Source of the DNA: Lachnospiraceae bacterium
Lineage (GTDB): Bacteria > Bacillota > Clostridia > Lachnospirales > Lachnospiraceae
NCBI GenBank assembly: GCA_028689585.1
Contig: JAQVCW010000021.1
Span: forward strand, 20,639-84,638
Direction of reading: 5' to 3'
DNA: 64,000 nt
Shown here in pieces: positions 10,256-17,822 of the stretch; position 1 is the stretch's first letter; each line of letters starts with the position of its first letter. The notes beneath the pieces were generated by a model, which saw only the letters and a list, made by a program, of their open reading frames with translations, searched no databases and was not told where the DNA came from. A program made the translations under genes and the position numbers.

Positions 10256-10278
10256 GTTATTTTTTATAAAAAACACCC
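10256..10278 (-). promoter_or_regulatory. AT-rich palindrome upstream of alpha-galactoside operon
   Basis: An imperfect palindrome with GTGTT and AACAC arms around a T/A-rich centre lies about 95 bases before the first gene. A weak -10-like TAAAAT is found about 35 bases downstream with no good -35, as expected for a promoter that needs an activator such as the YesN-type regulator. Function is inferred from position. Confidence 0.35.
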
Positions 10279-10383
10279 TGTATTTTATACTTTTCTTTTC
10301 TTTTTTTGTATATTTTTTAGTTTTAAGTATAAAAAAAGAACGCAGGCCACAATGTGGTTATGCATTCTCTCTTTCCATAATTT

Positions 10384-10413
10384 GCTGCAAGTACGCCCTG
10401 GTGTACTTGCAGC
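10384..10413. other. Perfect 11-bp hairpin downstream of AAA copy 1
   Basis: Arms GCTGCAAGTAC and GTACTTGCAGC are fully complementary with an 8-base loop. No T-run follows on either strand, so it is a stable stem rather than a textbook terminator. It separates the convergent-free end of AAA copy 1 from the alpha-galactoside promoter region. Confidence 0.5.
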
Positions 10414-10442
10414 GAGCGGCTCGTCAGCTTTACTCGCATAAT

Positions 10443-12146
10443 TCATCTGATCTGCTCTGATGGTTTCTTCACCCTGCAGCTCTTCTTGCAGAAGCAGATT
10501 CCAAACTTCCGGATATTCAGATACCCTTCATTCAGATATTCCTCATCATAATTCATATCCTCGATCTGCTGCAATGCCTGCTGACAGCCTGCATCCATTT
10601 CCGTAAAAACCTTCGTGTATTTAAATTCTAAAATATACAGAGGATCTCTCTCATCCAATGGGATCAGAACCAGATCCGGGCGGCCGTCTCCGCTCTCCCG
10701 ATTGGATTTTATGGTGTAGCTTGACCAGCTCTGCAGAAGTCCGGCCATAATCCCATGGTAAAAGCCTTCGTTTCCATCATAATAACTGATGCTGATTTTC
10801 AGGATATCCCGGATTTCCGCTTCTATCTTTGTCTCATCCTCATCAAGAAAAGCCTGGTAAAGAGCTGTGAAATCCCACACCTTGATCCTGTCCGCAAACC
10901 ACTCCCGTATCATATTCCGATAAATATAGCGTACCTCCATGTTGGGTATCTTCATTGTAAGGTATATCGTATCTTCTTCCAGTCTCTGGCCTTCGGCCTT
11001 CAGATATCCGGTAAAGAAAAGAAAGTTCCATAAATTATCCTGGGATTTATGAATATCCCCATAGGTAATCTCTTCATGCACCGGCTTCTCAATCGTATCC
11101 CCTGCAATCAGCTTTTCAATCTCCTGCTTCACCTCACTGTTCGCAGTTTCAACCAGCTCCCGTACAATGGAATTGGAGGATGTGTTGGACCAGTATGGCT
11201 TGGGAAACGCCACGGTCTCTGTTACATTGGAATAAATGTAATTAATCACACTCCATGGATTATATACTTCTGTCTTACCAAACAAATAGCCGTCATACCA
11301 ATCCTTTAATTCTTTTTCTTTTTCCTTTAAATCATAAAATTCAACCATCCGGTCTATTTCATCCTGTATAAAGCCAAAATACTCTGCATAATTTTCATTC
11401 AGCACAGAAATGATCTGCAGATTATTTAACCCGGTAAAAATACTCTCCCTGCTGATGCGAAGACACCCCGTAATGACAGCAAACTGAAGGCTGTCATTGG
11501 TTTTTAAAGCGGATTCAAACAGCGAGCGGACAAAATCAATCATCTGATCGTAAAACTGGCGAAAATATGCATTTTCCAATGGAACATCGTATTCATCAAT
11601 CAAGATGATCGTTTTTTTGTGGTGGTATTTTTCCAGGCAGAAGGATAAGAACTGCAGGGCCGTTACATTGACCGCATGTTCAGCCTTCTGGTCTCTGATC
11701 TGCAAGAACCTGATCTTCTCTTCCTGCGTCAGCGCATCTGACTCAACAACATAATTGTGTCTGTCAAACTCCCTTCCAATTTCATTCATCAGACAAACGT
11801 AAGCTGTCTCGAAATCCGGCTGTTTTGCAGACTTCAGGGACAAAGAAATCACCGGATACTGTCCCATCTCACCCGTATAGCGCTCCCCCGCATCCAGAAT
11901 CTTCTTTCCTTCAAAATATCTGCTGTTATCCAACAATACACCGTCTCTGGTATATTCCTTTTCAAAATAAGTTTTCAGCATACTGAGTGCAAGCGTTTTG
12001 CCAAATCGCCTGGGTCTTGTGAAAAGGCTTACCGCGCCCTGTTTATCTAAAATCTCTTTCATCAGCATTGTTTTATCAACATAATAATAATTTTGGTCTA
12101 TCATTGCCTTGTAATTATCTATGCCAATCGCCAATGGTTTCTTCAT
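10443..12146 (-). CDS. AAA-ATPase-like / PD-(D/E)XK nuclease-like protein, copy 1
   Basis: Protein of about 567 aa of the DUF1703-type family (AAA-ATPase-like domain followed by a PD-(D/E)XK nuclease-like domain). Walker A is RPRRFGKT, Walker B is IILIDEYDVP, and the C-terminal nuclease-like core reads GRPDLVLIP...ILEFKYTK. Function of the family is unknown; members are often present in many copies in gut bacteria. The Met at 12146 (MKKPLAIGIDNY) is chosen because family members begin there; an in-frame ATG at 12191 lies essentially at the predicted transcription start. Nearly identical to copy 2 (13273-14964): about 22 base differences over 1,813 bases, none between about 10942 and 12017. 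The C-terminus differs (KPSEQIR versus KTQ). Confidence 0.9.
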   Translation of the reverse strand: MKKPLAIGIDNYKAMIDQNYYYVDKTMLMKEILDKQGAVSLFTRPRRFGKTLALSMLKTYFEKEYTRDGVLLDNSRYFEGKKILDAGERYTGEMGQYPVISLSLKSAKQPDFETAYVCLMNEIGREFDRHNYVVESDALTQEEKIRFLQIRDQKAEHAVNVTALQFLSFCLEKYHHKKTIILIDEYDVPLENAYFRQFYDQMIDFVRSLFESALKTNDSLQFAVITGCLRISRESIFTGLNNLQIISVLNENYAEYFGFIQDEIDRMVEFYDLKEKEKELKDWYDGYLFGKTEVYNPWSVINYIYSNVTETVAFPKPYWSNTSSNSIVRELVETANSEVKQEIEKLIAGDTIEKPVHEEITYGDIHKSQDNLWNFLFFTGYLKAEGQRLEEDTIYLTMKIPNMEVRYIYRNMIREWFADRIKVWDFTALYQAFLDEDETKIEAEIRDILKISISYYDGNEGFYHGIMAGLLQSWSSYTIKSNRESGDGRPDLVLIPLDERDPLYILEFKYTKVFTEMDAGCQQALQQIEDMNYDEEYLNEGYLNIRKFGICFCKKSCRVKKPSEQIR

Positions 12147-12276
12147 ACTCCACACCCGCCTTCTCTGCCGAAAAATCGGCCACACTGTCATTTACAAACA
12201 GTATAGCCGATTGCCAGGGAAAAAACAATTTCCATTATTTCATTTTAAATATTATTCACAAAGCCGTGAAGCTTCC
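10464..12276. repeat. 1,813-bp direct repeat, copy 1
   Basis: Collinear with 13282-15094 at a constant offset of 2,818 bases, with no net indel. The unit covers nearly all of the AAA gene, its promoter and upstream palindrome, and the last about 26 bases of cbiK (12251-12276), which here have no cbiK gene attached. That shows copy 2 is the donor and copy 1 the derived insertion, placed directly after the stop codon of the P1 peptidase gene. Confidence 0.9.
12174..12233 (-). promoter_or_regulatory. Promoter overlapping a palindrome, AAA copy 1
   Basis: On the minus strand TTGTTT, 17 bases, TATACT forms a good promoter. The -10 box lies inside an inverted repeat with outer arms AATCGGC/GCCGATT and inner arms ACTGT/ACAGT, followed by TTTTT. 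The palindrome may be an operator, and in read-through mRNA from the upstream gene it could act as a terminator. Confidence 0.6.
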
Positions 12277-12277
12277 T

Positions 12278-13237
12278 TTACATTTCTTTTGCAGACGGAT
12301 ATCCATATGCACTCTCAGATGCTCTTACCGCTCTGAGAATTGCCTCCGCCATCACATCTGCTGACAAGGTGCCCACCATATCCAGATCTGCCTTGACACT
12401 GCCTGCTGACATCGCATAGATGCTGTCACCATCTGCAGAGGTATGTACGGGTGCAATAGCTCTTGCGTAGCCATTATGCGCCATTCCTGCAATCTTGGTA
12501 AGCTCCGTCTTCTGAAATTCTGCATTTGTCAGGACGATTCCTATCGTTGTATTTCCCGTAAATTTGTTCTTTACGACTTCATAGTTTTTATACATCTCAT
12601 CTACCGTAGAGCGAAATCCTGCCTTCGACTCATCCAAAAGTCCTGCAATTTTTCTGCCCTTGGTCCAGTCATAGATATCGCCAAGTGCATTGACCGCAAC
12701 AATGGCTCCCACCTGAAGTTCTCCGATTTGGACAGCATAACTGCCAATTCCTGATTTCATACAATAATCCATTCCATACAGCTTTCCAACCGTCGCCCCT
12801 GTCCCTGCACCAAAATTGCCATCCTTATAATTTCCTTTTTCAGCATTTACACATGCCTCATATCCCATCTTCTTATCCGGCCGCACAAAGGTATCTCCCA
12901 CCGTAAGATCAAACAGATCCGACTGGCAGACCAGCGGCACCTTCGTAACCCCCACATCAAAACCGATGCCATGCTCTTCCAGATACTCCATAACACCCCC
13001 GGCTGCATCCAGCCCAAAGGCGCTGCCCCCAGCCAGAACCACTGCATGAATCCTGTCTGCACTGGCAAGCGGCTTTGTCAGCTCTGATTCTCTGGAGGCC
13101 GGTCCGCCTCCCCTGACATCCAGCCCCACGGGTGCTCCCGCTTCACAGATAACTACGGTACATCCTGTTCCAGCTTGAGCATTCTCAGCCTGTCCGATTT
13201 TAATCCCTTTTATATCGCTGATTAATATCTTTTCCAT
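12278..13237 (-). CDS. P1-family aminopeptidase (DmpA-like)
   Basis: Protein of 319 aa resembling the DmpA/P1 family of N-terminal nucleophile peptidases, which mature by self-cleavage and remove N-terminal residues from short peptides or D-amino-acid substrates. Family features seen are GGGPASRE (near 43), GGSAFGLDAAGGV (near 70), GAGTGATVGK (near 147) and NTTIGIVLTNA (near 235), where the Thr is the likely nucleophile. No signal peptide. It sits between the two AAA copies; its stop codon touches the junction of copy 1 (12276/12277), so the duplication landed precisely at the 3' end without damaging it. Functional connection with the AAA proteins is not evident. Confidence 0.88.
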   Translation of the reverse strand: MEKILISDIKGIKIGQAENAQAGTGCTVVICEAGAPVGLDVRGGGPASRESELTKPLASADRIHAVVLAGGSAFGLDAAGGVMEYLEEHGIGFDVGVTKVPLVCQSDLFDLTVGDTFVRPDKKMGYEACVNAEKGNYKDGNFGAGTGATVGKLYGMDYCMKSGIGSYAVQIGELQVGAIVAVNALGDIYDWTKGRKIAGLLDESKAGFRSTVDEMYKNYEVVKNKFTGNTTIGIVLTNAEFQKTELTKIAGMAHNGYARAIAPVHTSADGDSIYAMSAGSVKADLDMVGTLSADVMAEAILRAVRASESAYGYPSAKEM

Positions 13238-13272
13238 TTTCCAATCCCCTATCTCTCTATCATTGCATAAAG

Positions 13273-14964
13273 TTACTGTGTTTTCTTCACCCTGCAGCTC
13301 TTCTTGCAGAAGCAGATCCCAAGCTTCCGGATATTCAGATACCCTTCATTCAGATATTCCTCCTCATAATTCATATCTTCGATCTGCTGCAATGCTTCCT
13401 GACAGCCTGCATCCATTTCCGTAAAAACCTTTGTGTATTTAAATTCTAAAATATACAGAGGATCTCTCTCATCCAATGGGATCAGAACCAGATCCGGGCG
13501 GCCGTCTCCGCTCTCCCGATTGGATTTTATGGTGTAGCTTGACCAGCCCTGCAGCAGTCCGGCCATTATTCCATGGTAAAAGCCTTCGTTTCCATCATAA
13601 TAACTGATGCTGATTTTCAGGATATCCCGGATTTCCGCTTCTATCTTTGTCTCATCCTCATCAAGAAAAGCCTGGTAAAGGGCTGTGAAATCCCGCACCT
13701 TGATCCTATCCGCAAACCACTCCCGTATCATATTTCGATAAATATAGCGTACCTCCATATTGGGTATCTTCATTGTAAGGTATATCGTATCTTCTTCCAG
13801 TCTCTGGCCTTCGGCCTTCAGATATCCGGTAAAGAAAAGAAAGTTCCATAAATTATCCTGGGATTTATGAATATCCCCATAGGTAATCTCTTCATGCACC
13901 GGCTTCTCAATCGTATCCCCTGCAATCAGCTTTTCAATCTCCTGCTTCACCTCACTGTTCGCAGTTTCAACCAGCTCCCGTACAATGGAATTGGAGGATG
14001 TGTTGGACCAGTATGGCTTGGGAAACGCCACGGTCTCTGTTACATTGGAATAAATGTAATTAATCACACTCCATGGATTATATACTTCTGTCTTACCAAA
14101 CAAATAGCCGTCATACCAATCCTTTAATTCTTTTTCTTTTTCCTTTAAATCATAAAATTCAACCATCCGGTCTATTTCATCCTGTATAAAGCCAAAATAC
14201 TCTGCATAATTTTCATTCAGCACAGAAATGATCTGCAGATTATTTAACCCGGTAAAAATACTCTCCCTGCTGATGCGAAGACACCCCGTAATGACAGCAA
14301 ACTGAAGGCTGTCATTGGTTTTTAAAGCGGATTCAAACAGCGAGCGGACAAAATCAATCATCTGATCGTAAAACTGGCGAAAATATGCATTTTCCAATGG
14401 AACATCGTATTCATCAATCAAGATGATCGTTTTTTTGTGGTGGTATTTTTCCAGGCAGAAGGATAAGAACTGCAGGGCCGTTACATTGACCGCATGTTCA
14501 GCCTTCTGGTCTCTGATCTGCAAGAACCTGATCTTCTCTTCCTGCGTCAGCGCATCTGACTCAACAACATAATTGTGTCTGTCAAACTCCCTTCCAATTT
14601 CATTCATCAGACAAACGTAAGCTGTCTCGAAATCCGGCTGTTTTGCAGACTTCAGGGACAAAGAAATCACCGGATACTGTCCCATCTCACCCGTATAGCG
14701 CTCCCCCGCATCCAGAATCTTCTTTCCTTCAAAATATCTGCTGTTATCCAACAATACACCGTCTCTGGTATATTCCTTTTCAAAATAAGTTTTCAGCATA
14801 CTGAGTGCAAGCGTTTTGCCAAATCGCCTGGGTCTTGTAAAAAGGCTTACTGCGCCCTGTTTATCTAAAATCTCTTTCATCAGCATCGTTTTATCAACAT
14901 AATAATAATTTTGGTCTATCATTGCCTTGTAATTATCTATGCCAATCGCCAATGGTTTCTTCAT
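13273..14964 (-). CDS. AAA-ATPase-like / PD-(D/E)XK nuclease-like protein, copy 2
   Basis: About 563 aa, same architecture as copy 1: Walker A RPRRFGKT, Walker B IILIDEYDVP, nuclease-like GRPDLVLIP and ILEFKYTK. Amino-acid differences from copy 1 are few and cluster near the two ends (for example IKVR versus IKVW, LLQGW versus LLQSW, CQEAL versus CQQAL). It follows cbiK with only about 105 bases between, and its upstream flank still contains the intact cbiK 3' end, so this is the ancestral location. Own promoter present. Function unknown; a defence or mobile-element maintenance role is speculation. Confidence 0.9.
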   Translation of the reverse strand: MKKPLAIGIDNYKAMIDQNYYYVDKTMLMKEILDKQGAVSLFTRPRRFGKTLALSMLKTYFEKEYTRDGVLLDNSRYFEGKKILDAGERYTGEMGQYPVISLSLKSAKQPDFETAYVCLMNEIGREFDRHNYVVESDALTQEEKIRFLQIRDQKAEHAVNVTALQFLSFCLEKYHHKKTIILIDEYDVPLENAYFRQFYDQMIDFVRSLFESALKTNDSLQFAVITGCLRISRESIFTGLNNLQIISVLNENYAEYFGFIQDEIDRMVEFYDLKEKEKELKDWYDGYLFGKTEVYNPWSVINYIYSNVTETVAFPKPYWSNTSSNSIVRELVETANSEVKQEIEKLIAGDTIEKPVHEEITYGDIHKSQDNLWNFLFFTGYLKAEGQRLEEDTIYLTMKIPNMEVRYIYRNMIREWFADRIKVRDFTALYQAFLDEDETKIEAEIRDILKISISYYDGNEGFYHGIMAGLLQGWSSYTIKSNRESGDGRPDLVLIPLDERDPLYILEFKYTKVFTEMDAGCQEALQQIEDMNYEEEYLNEGYLNIRKLGICFCKKSCRVKKTQ

Positions 14965-15094
14965 ACTCCACACCTGCCTTCTCTGCCAAAAAATCGGCCA
15001 CACTGTCATTTACAAACAGTATAGCCGATTGCGAGGGAAAAAACAATTTCCATTATTTCATTTTAAATATTATTCACAAAGCCGTGAAGCTTCC
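13282..15094. repeat. 1,813-bp direct repeat, copy 2 (donor)
   Basis: Same unit as 10464-12276. Here the right edge continues without a break into the cbiK coding sequence, so the 26 shared bases beyond the AAA leader are genuine cbiK codons. Differences from copy 1 are about 16 in the first 480 bases and about 6 in the last 260, with none seen in the central roughly 1,075 bases. Confidence 0.9.
14992..15051 (-). promoter_or_regulatory. Promoter overlapping a palindrome, AAA copy 2
   Basis: Same TTGTTT-17-TATACT promoter embedded in the AATCGGC/GCCGATT inverted repeat as in copy 1. One spacer base differs (GCGAGG against GCCAGG on the plus strand). Located between cbiK and AAA copy 2, where the stem plus TTTTT could also end cbiK transcripts. 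Confidence 0.6.
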
Positions 15095-15879
15095 CGGATG
15101 AGGGAAGCAATATGCCGCAGGAATATTTTCCGGACTGATTTGTACTCCCCCAATCCTTTCAATATGCATTCTACCTCATATCCCTCTCTTTTGAACTGAC
15201 GATACCAGGAGGACTCATCCTCTCCGGAAAGATCATTTTTCGCATGATCTCCGGCTACGATCATAAAGGGAGCCAGATACAGCTTCCGGGGAGCGAATGC
15301 AGCCAGCATCCGTTTCAGTGAATCCACGCGGGGATATGCTTCCACGGTTCCCAGAAAAATATTGGAATAGCCCTTGTCCTTGAACCGGTAGTCCATCGCT
15401 GCATATACCGTATCCGCATAATGGGCGGTTCCGTGTCCCATCAATACCAGTGCCTCTTTTTCCGCCAGATTTTCGTATTCCTTCGCCATTGCCTCTGTCA
15501 TCTCATCCAGATCTTCCTCCGTTGTCAAAAGCGGATTGCCAAAGCGGATACTGTGAAAATCGTCCTGAAAACGCAGTGCAGCTTCTTTCATTCCTTCATT
15601 CTCAAGACCATTGATCACATGGGTCGGCTGAATGATTACGTCCTCAATTCCCTGCTGCTTCATGGCCTCCATGGCCTCTGATACGCTCCAAATCTTCACG
15701 CCGTCCCGCTGCAGCACCCTGCGCATGATCATTTTGCTGGTCCAGGCACGATTTACCTGATAATCCGGGTATGCCTCTCTGATATCATTTTCGATCACAT
15801 CAATTGTTTTTTCTCTGGTGTCATTGTGGCTGGTGCCAAAGCTGACCACCAAAATTGCTTTTTTGGTATCTTTTTTCAT
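15070..15879 (-). CDS. cbiK: Sirohydrochlorin cobaltochelatase CbiK (cytoplasmic)
   Basis: Class II, ATP-independent chelatase of 269 aa that inserts Co2+ into sirohydrochlorin/factor II at the start of the anaerobic B12 pathway. The family opening ILVVSFGTSHNDTR (near residue 9) and the two metal-binding histidine motifs MGHGTAHYAD (near 147) and AGDHAKND (near 209) are intact. No signal peptide. Good RBS (AAGGAGAAGAA-ATG). It ends the importer operon that follows the cobalamin riboswitch, so cobalt import and insertion are encoded together. A second, secreted CbiK is encoded at 19275-20903. Its last 26 bases are duplicated next to AAA copy 1. Confidence 0.92.
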   Translation of the reverse strand: MKKDTKKAILVVSFGTSHNDTREKTIDVIENDIREAYPDYQVNRAWTSKMIMRRVLQRDGVKIWSVSEAMEAMKQQGIEDVIIQPTHVINGLENEGMKEAALRFQDDFHSIRFGNPLLTTEEDLDEMTEAMAKEYENLAEKEALVLMGHGTAHYADTVYAAMDYRFKDKGYSNIFLGTVEAYPRVDSLKRMLAAFAPRKLYLAPFMIVAGDHAKNDLSGEDESSWYRQFKREGYEVECILKGLGEYKSVRKIFLRHIASLIREASRLCE

Positions 15880-15947
15880 TTCTTCTCCTTATTGAACATC
15901 AGCCCGTACTGAATTTTTTCTTAATACCGACATCTTAAAGATAAAAG

Positions 15948-16733
15948 CTACAATGGATAGGGAATGCACGCTTCCCTCTTTGCCTGCTCCACGTAGGTGC
16001 GGCAGATTTTCTCGCCATACAGCGTCTGAAGCTGCTCTTCATGGAGCAGCGTCTTTGCTGTTCCCAGCGTGAAATTCCCCTCCCGGTCCATGATACCGAT
16101 GGTTCCCTCCAGCAGCAGGGCGTGGTCCGGCATGTGGGAGGTCAGAATAATACCAAAGGATCTGGCCGACAGTTGTTTTAACAGGCGCAGAATTTTCAGT
16201 TGATTTCCATAATCCAGGTGATTCACCGGTTCGTCCAGCATGATGATCTGAGGCTGCTGCACCAGAACCCGTGCGATCAGTACCTGCTGGCACTCGCCTC
16301 CGCTCAGCTTTGTATATGATTTCTCTGCCAGCGGGAGCAGATTCATCTGTTCCATCACTTCATCCACCATCTGATAATCCGCTTTGGATGGTGACTGGCC
16401 AAAGCGCAGATAAGGCGCCCGCCCCATGGCGATATATTCCCGGACAGAAAATTCATAGGTTTTGATCTGGTTTTGAGGAACAAAGCCGATCTGACGGGCC
16501 AGTTGCTTCGGAGCCGTTTTGTACAGATCCTGTCCTCCGATCCGAAGTATGCCATGGCTCACCTTATGAAAACCGCTGATGCAGGACAGCAGTGTGGACT
16601 TTCCTGCACCATTTGGCCCCAGGATGGTCAATATTTCTCCCTTTTTCAGAGTGAGATCCACATTTTGAAAAATCGGTTCTTCTTTTCCATAGGAAAAAGA
16701 AGCTTGTGTTACCTCTAAAAGTAATTCATCCAT
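15948..16733 (-). CDS. ABC importer ATPase (FecE/BtuD type)
   Basis: ATP-binding subunit of 261 aa for a metal-chelate or corrinoid importer. Walker A GPNGAGKST (near residue 38), Q-loop, signature LSGGE (near 143), Walker B IIMLDEPVNHLD (near 163) and the switch His in TSHMPD (near 200) are all present. It pairs with the FecCD-type permease encoded upstream. The order binding protein, permease, ATPase, cbiK downstream of a cobalamin riboswitch points to cobalt, corrinoid or a tetrapyrrole as substrate rather than a ferric siderophore. This is inference from context. Confidence 0.92.
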   Translation of the reverse strand: MDELLLEVTQASFSYGKEEPIFQNVDLTLKKGEILTILGPNGAGKSTLLSCISGFHKVSHGILRIGGQDLYKTAPKQLARQIGFVPQNQIKTYEFSVREYIAMGRAPYLRFGQSPSKADYQMVDEVMEQMNLLPLAEKSYTKLSGGECQQVLIARVLVQQPQIIMLDEPVNHLDYGNQLKILRLLKQLSARSFGIILTSHMPDHALLLEGTIGIMDREGNFTLGTAKTLLHEEQLQTLYGEKICRTYVEQAKREACIPYPL

Positions 16734-16751
16734 GTTCCGCCCTCATACGAA

Positions 16752-16798
16752 CATCAGCCCATTCCAGATTTGCCTGCGGCAAATGGGCTGACGCTGAT
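16752..16798 (-). repeat. Intercistronic palindromic repeat, best copy
   Basis: Best example of the family: outer arms CAGCCCAT/ATGGGCTG and inner arms ATTTGCC/GGCAAAT form a long stem in the mRNA, ending with GGCTGATGTTC a few bases before the RBS of the ATPase gene. Related full copies are at 8767, 19025, 20931 and 22687; right-half relics occur near 15897, 23520, 29931 and 54803. Confidence 0.75.
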
Positions 16799-16800
16799 TG

Positions 16801-17805
16801 TCAAATCTCTCGCTTCTGCCGAAGCAGTAATCCCAAAAACGCCGGAGCTCCGATAAAACCGGTGAGAATGCTTAACGGCACTTCTGTCCCGGACAGATTT
16901 CTGGCAAAGGTATCAATCAGCATCAGAAAGGAAGCTCCCAGGAAAATGCTGACCGGAACCAGCCGTTTGTTGTCGGAGCCCACCAGCAGCCTTCCCAGAT
17001 GGGGGATCACCAGTCCGATCCACCCCACGCTTCCGGCTATGCAGATGGAGGATGCGGTCAGGACGGTAGCGCATACGATACAAATCCCCCGCAGAGCGGT
17101 GATATTCACTCCCAGTGAATGCGCTTCCACTTCTCCAATCGCCAGGAGATTAATTCTCCACCTGAGGCAGATTAAAATCCCCATACAGACCAGCATGCCC
17201 GGCATAATCATCAGTACATCCGATGCGCTCACCTTCGCCAGACTTCCCATGGTCCAGAATGTGATCAGGGCGAGCTGGGTATCCGGATCCGCCAGATATT
17301 TCAGCAGCCCCTGAGCGGAAGTGAAAAAACCGCTGACAATGATCCCTGCCAATACCAGCATCAGATTGCTTTTGTTGCGAAACAAGTGAGGGATGACGTT
17401 GGTCAGTGCAACCGCCACCAGGCCGCCAGCCAATGCCAGTATCTGTATCACTGTGCCGGGCCAGCCATTTAAAATAGCCAGTGAAGCTCCTACACAGGCC
17501 CCTGCAGATACCCCCAGCAGATCCGGGGATACCAGTGGATTTTGAAATATTCCCTGATATACCGTACCGGAAAGAGCCAGAGAGGCCCCTACAAAGAAGG
17601 CACCTCCAAGCCGGGGAAGACGTACTGCCCAGACTACATTATCCACATTTTGCGACCAGGTTACCGGAATATCGATAAATCTGGACGCAAGCACTGCGGC
17701 CAGCTCCCCAAACGTAATCTGAAAGCGGCCGCAGCACATACCTGCGCAGAACAGAATCAGGCAAAGAAGGATCAGCACTCCCAAGACACCTTTTTTCTTC
17801 TGCAT
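16801..17805 (-). CDS. FecCD/BtuC-type ABC importer permease
   Basis: Polytopic membrane protein of 334 aa of the FecCD family, with eight to ten hydrophobic helices. Typical stretches are RLPRLGGAFFVGASLALSG (near 53-72) and PLVSPDLLGVSAGA near 90, and VGWIGLVIPHLGR near 255. It follows the binding-protein gene by 17 bases and has a good RBS (AAGGAG). Only one permease gene is present, so it should act as a homodimer. Together with the flanking genes it makes a complete importer. Confidence 0.93.
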   Translation of the reverse strand: MQKKKGVLGVLILLCLILFCAGMCCGRFQITFGELAAVLASRFIDIPVTWSQNVDNVVWAVRLPRLGGAFFVGASLALSGTVYQGIFQNPLVSPDLLGVSAGACVGASLAILNGWPGTVIQILALAGGLVAVALTNVIPHLFRNKSNLMLVLAGIIVSGFFTSAQGLLKYLADPDTQLALITFWTMGSLAKVSASDVLMIMPGMLVCMGILICLRWRINLLAIGEVEAHSLGVNITALRGICIVCATVLTASSICIAGSVGWIGLVIPHLGRLLVGSDNKRLVPVSIFLGASFLMLIDTFARNLSGTEVPLSILTGFIGAPAFLGLLLRQKREI

Positions 17806-17822
17806 ATTTTTTATTTCTCCTT

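Noticed and set aside
12147..12191. Upstream ATG as start of AAA copy 1 (and equivalent in copy 2)
   Set aside because: It lies at the predicted transcription start with no RBS, and family proteins begin at the MKKPLAIG-type sequence downstream.
10443..15094. Composite transposon built from the two AAA repeats
   Set aside because: The repeats are direct and encode no transposase, and no terminal inverted repeats or target duplication are seen. A copied gene unit explains the data better.
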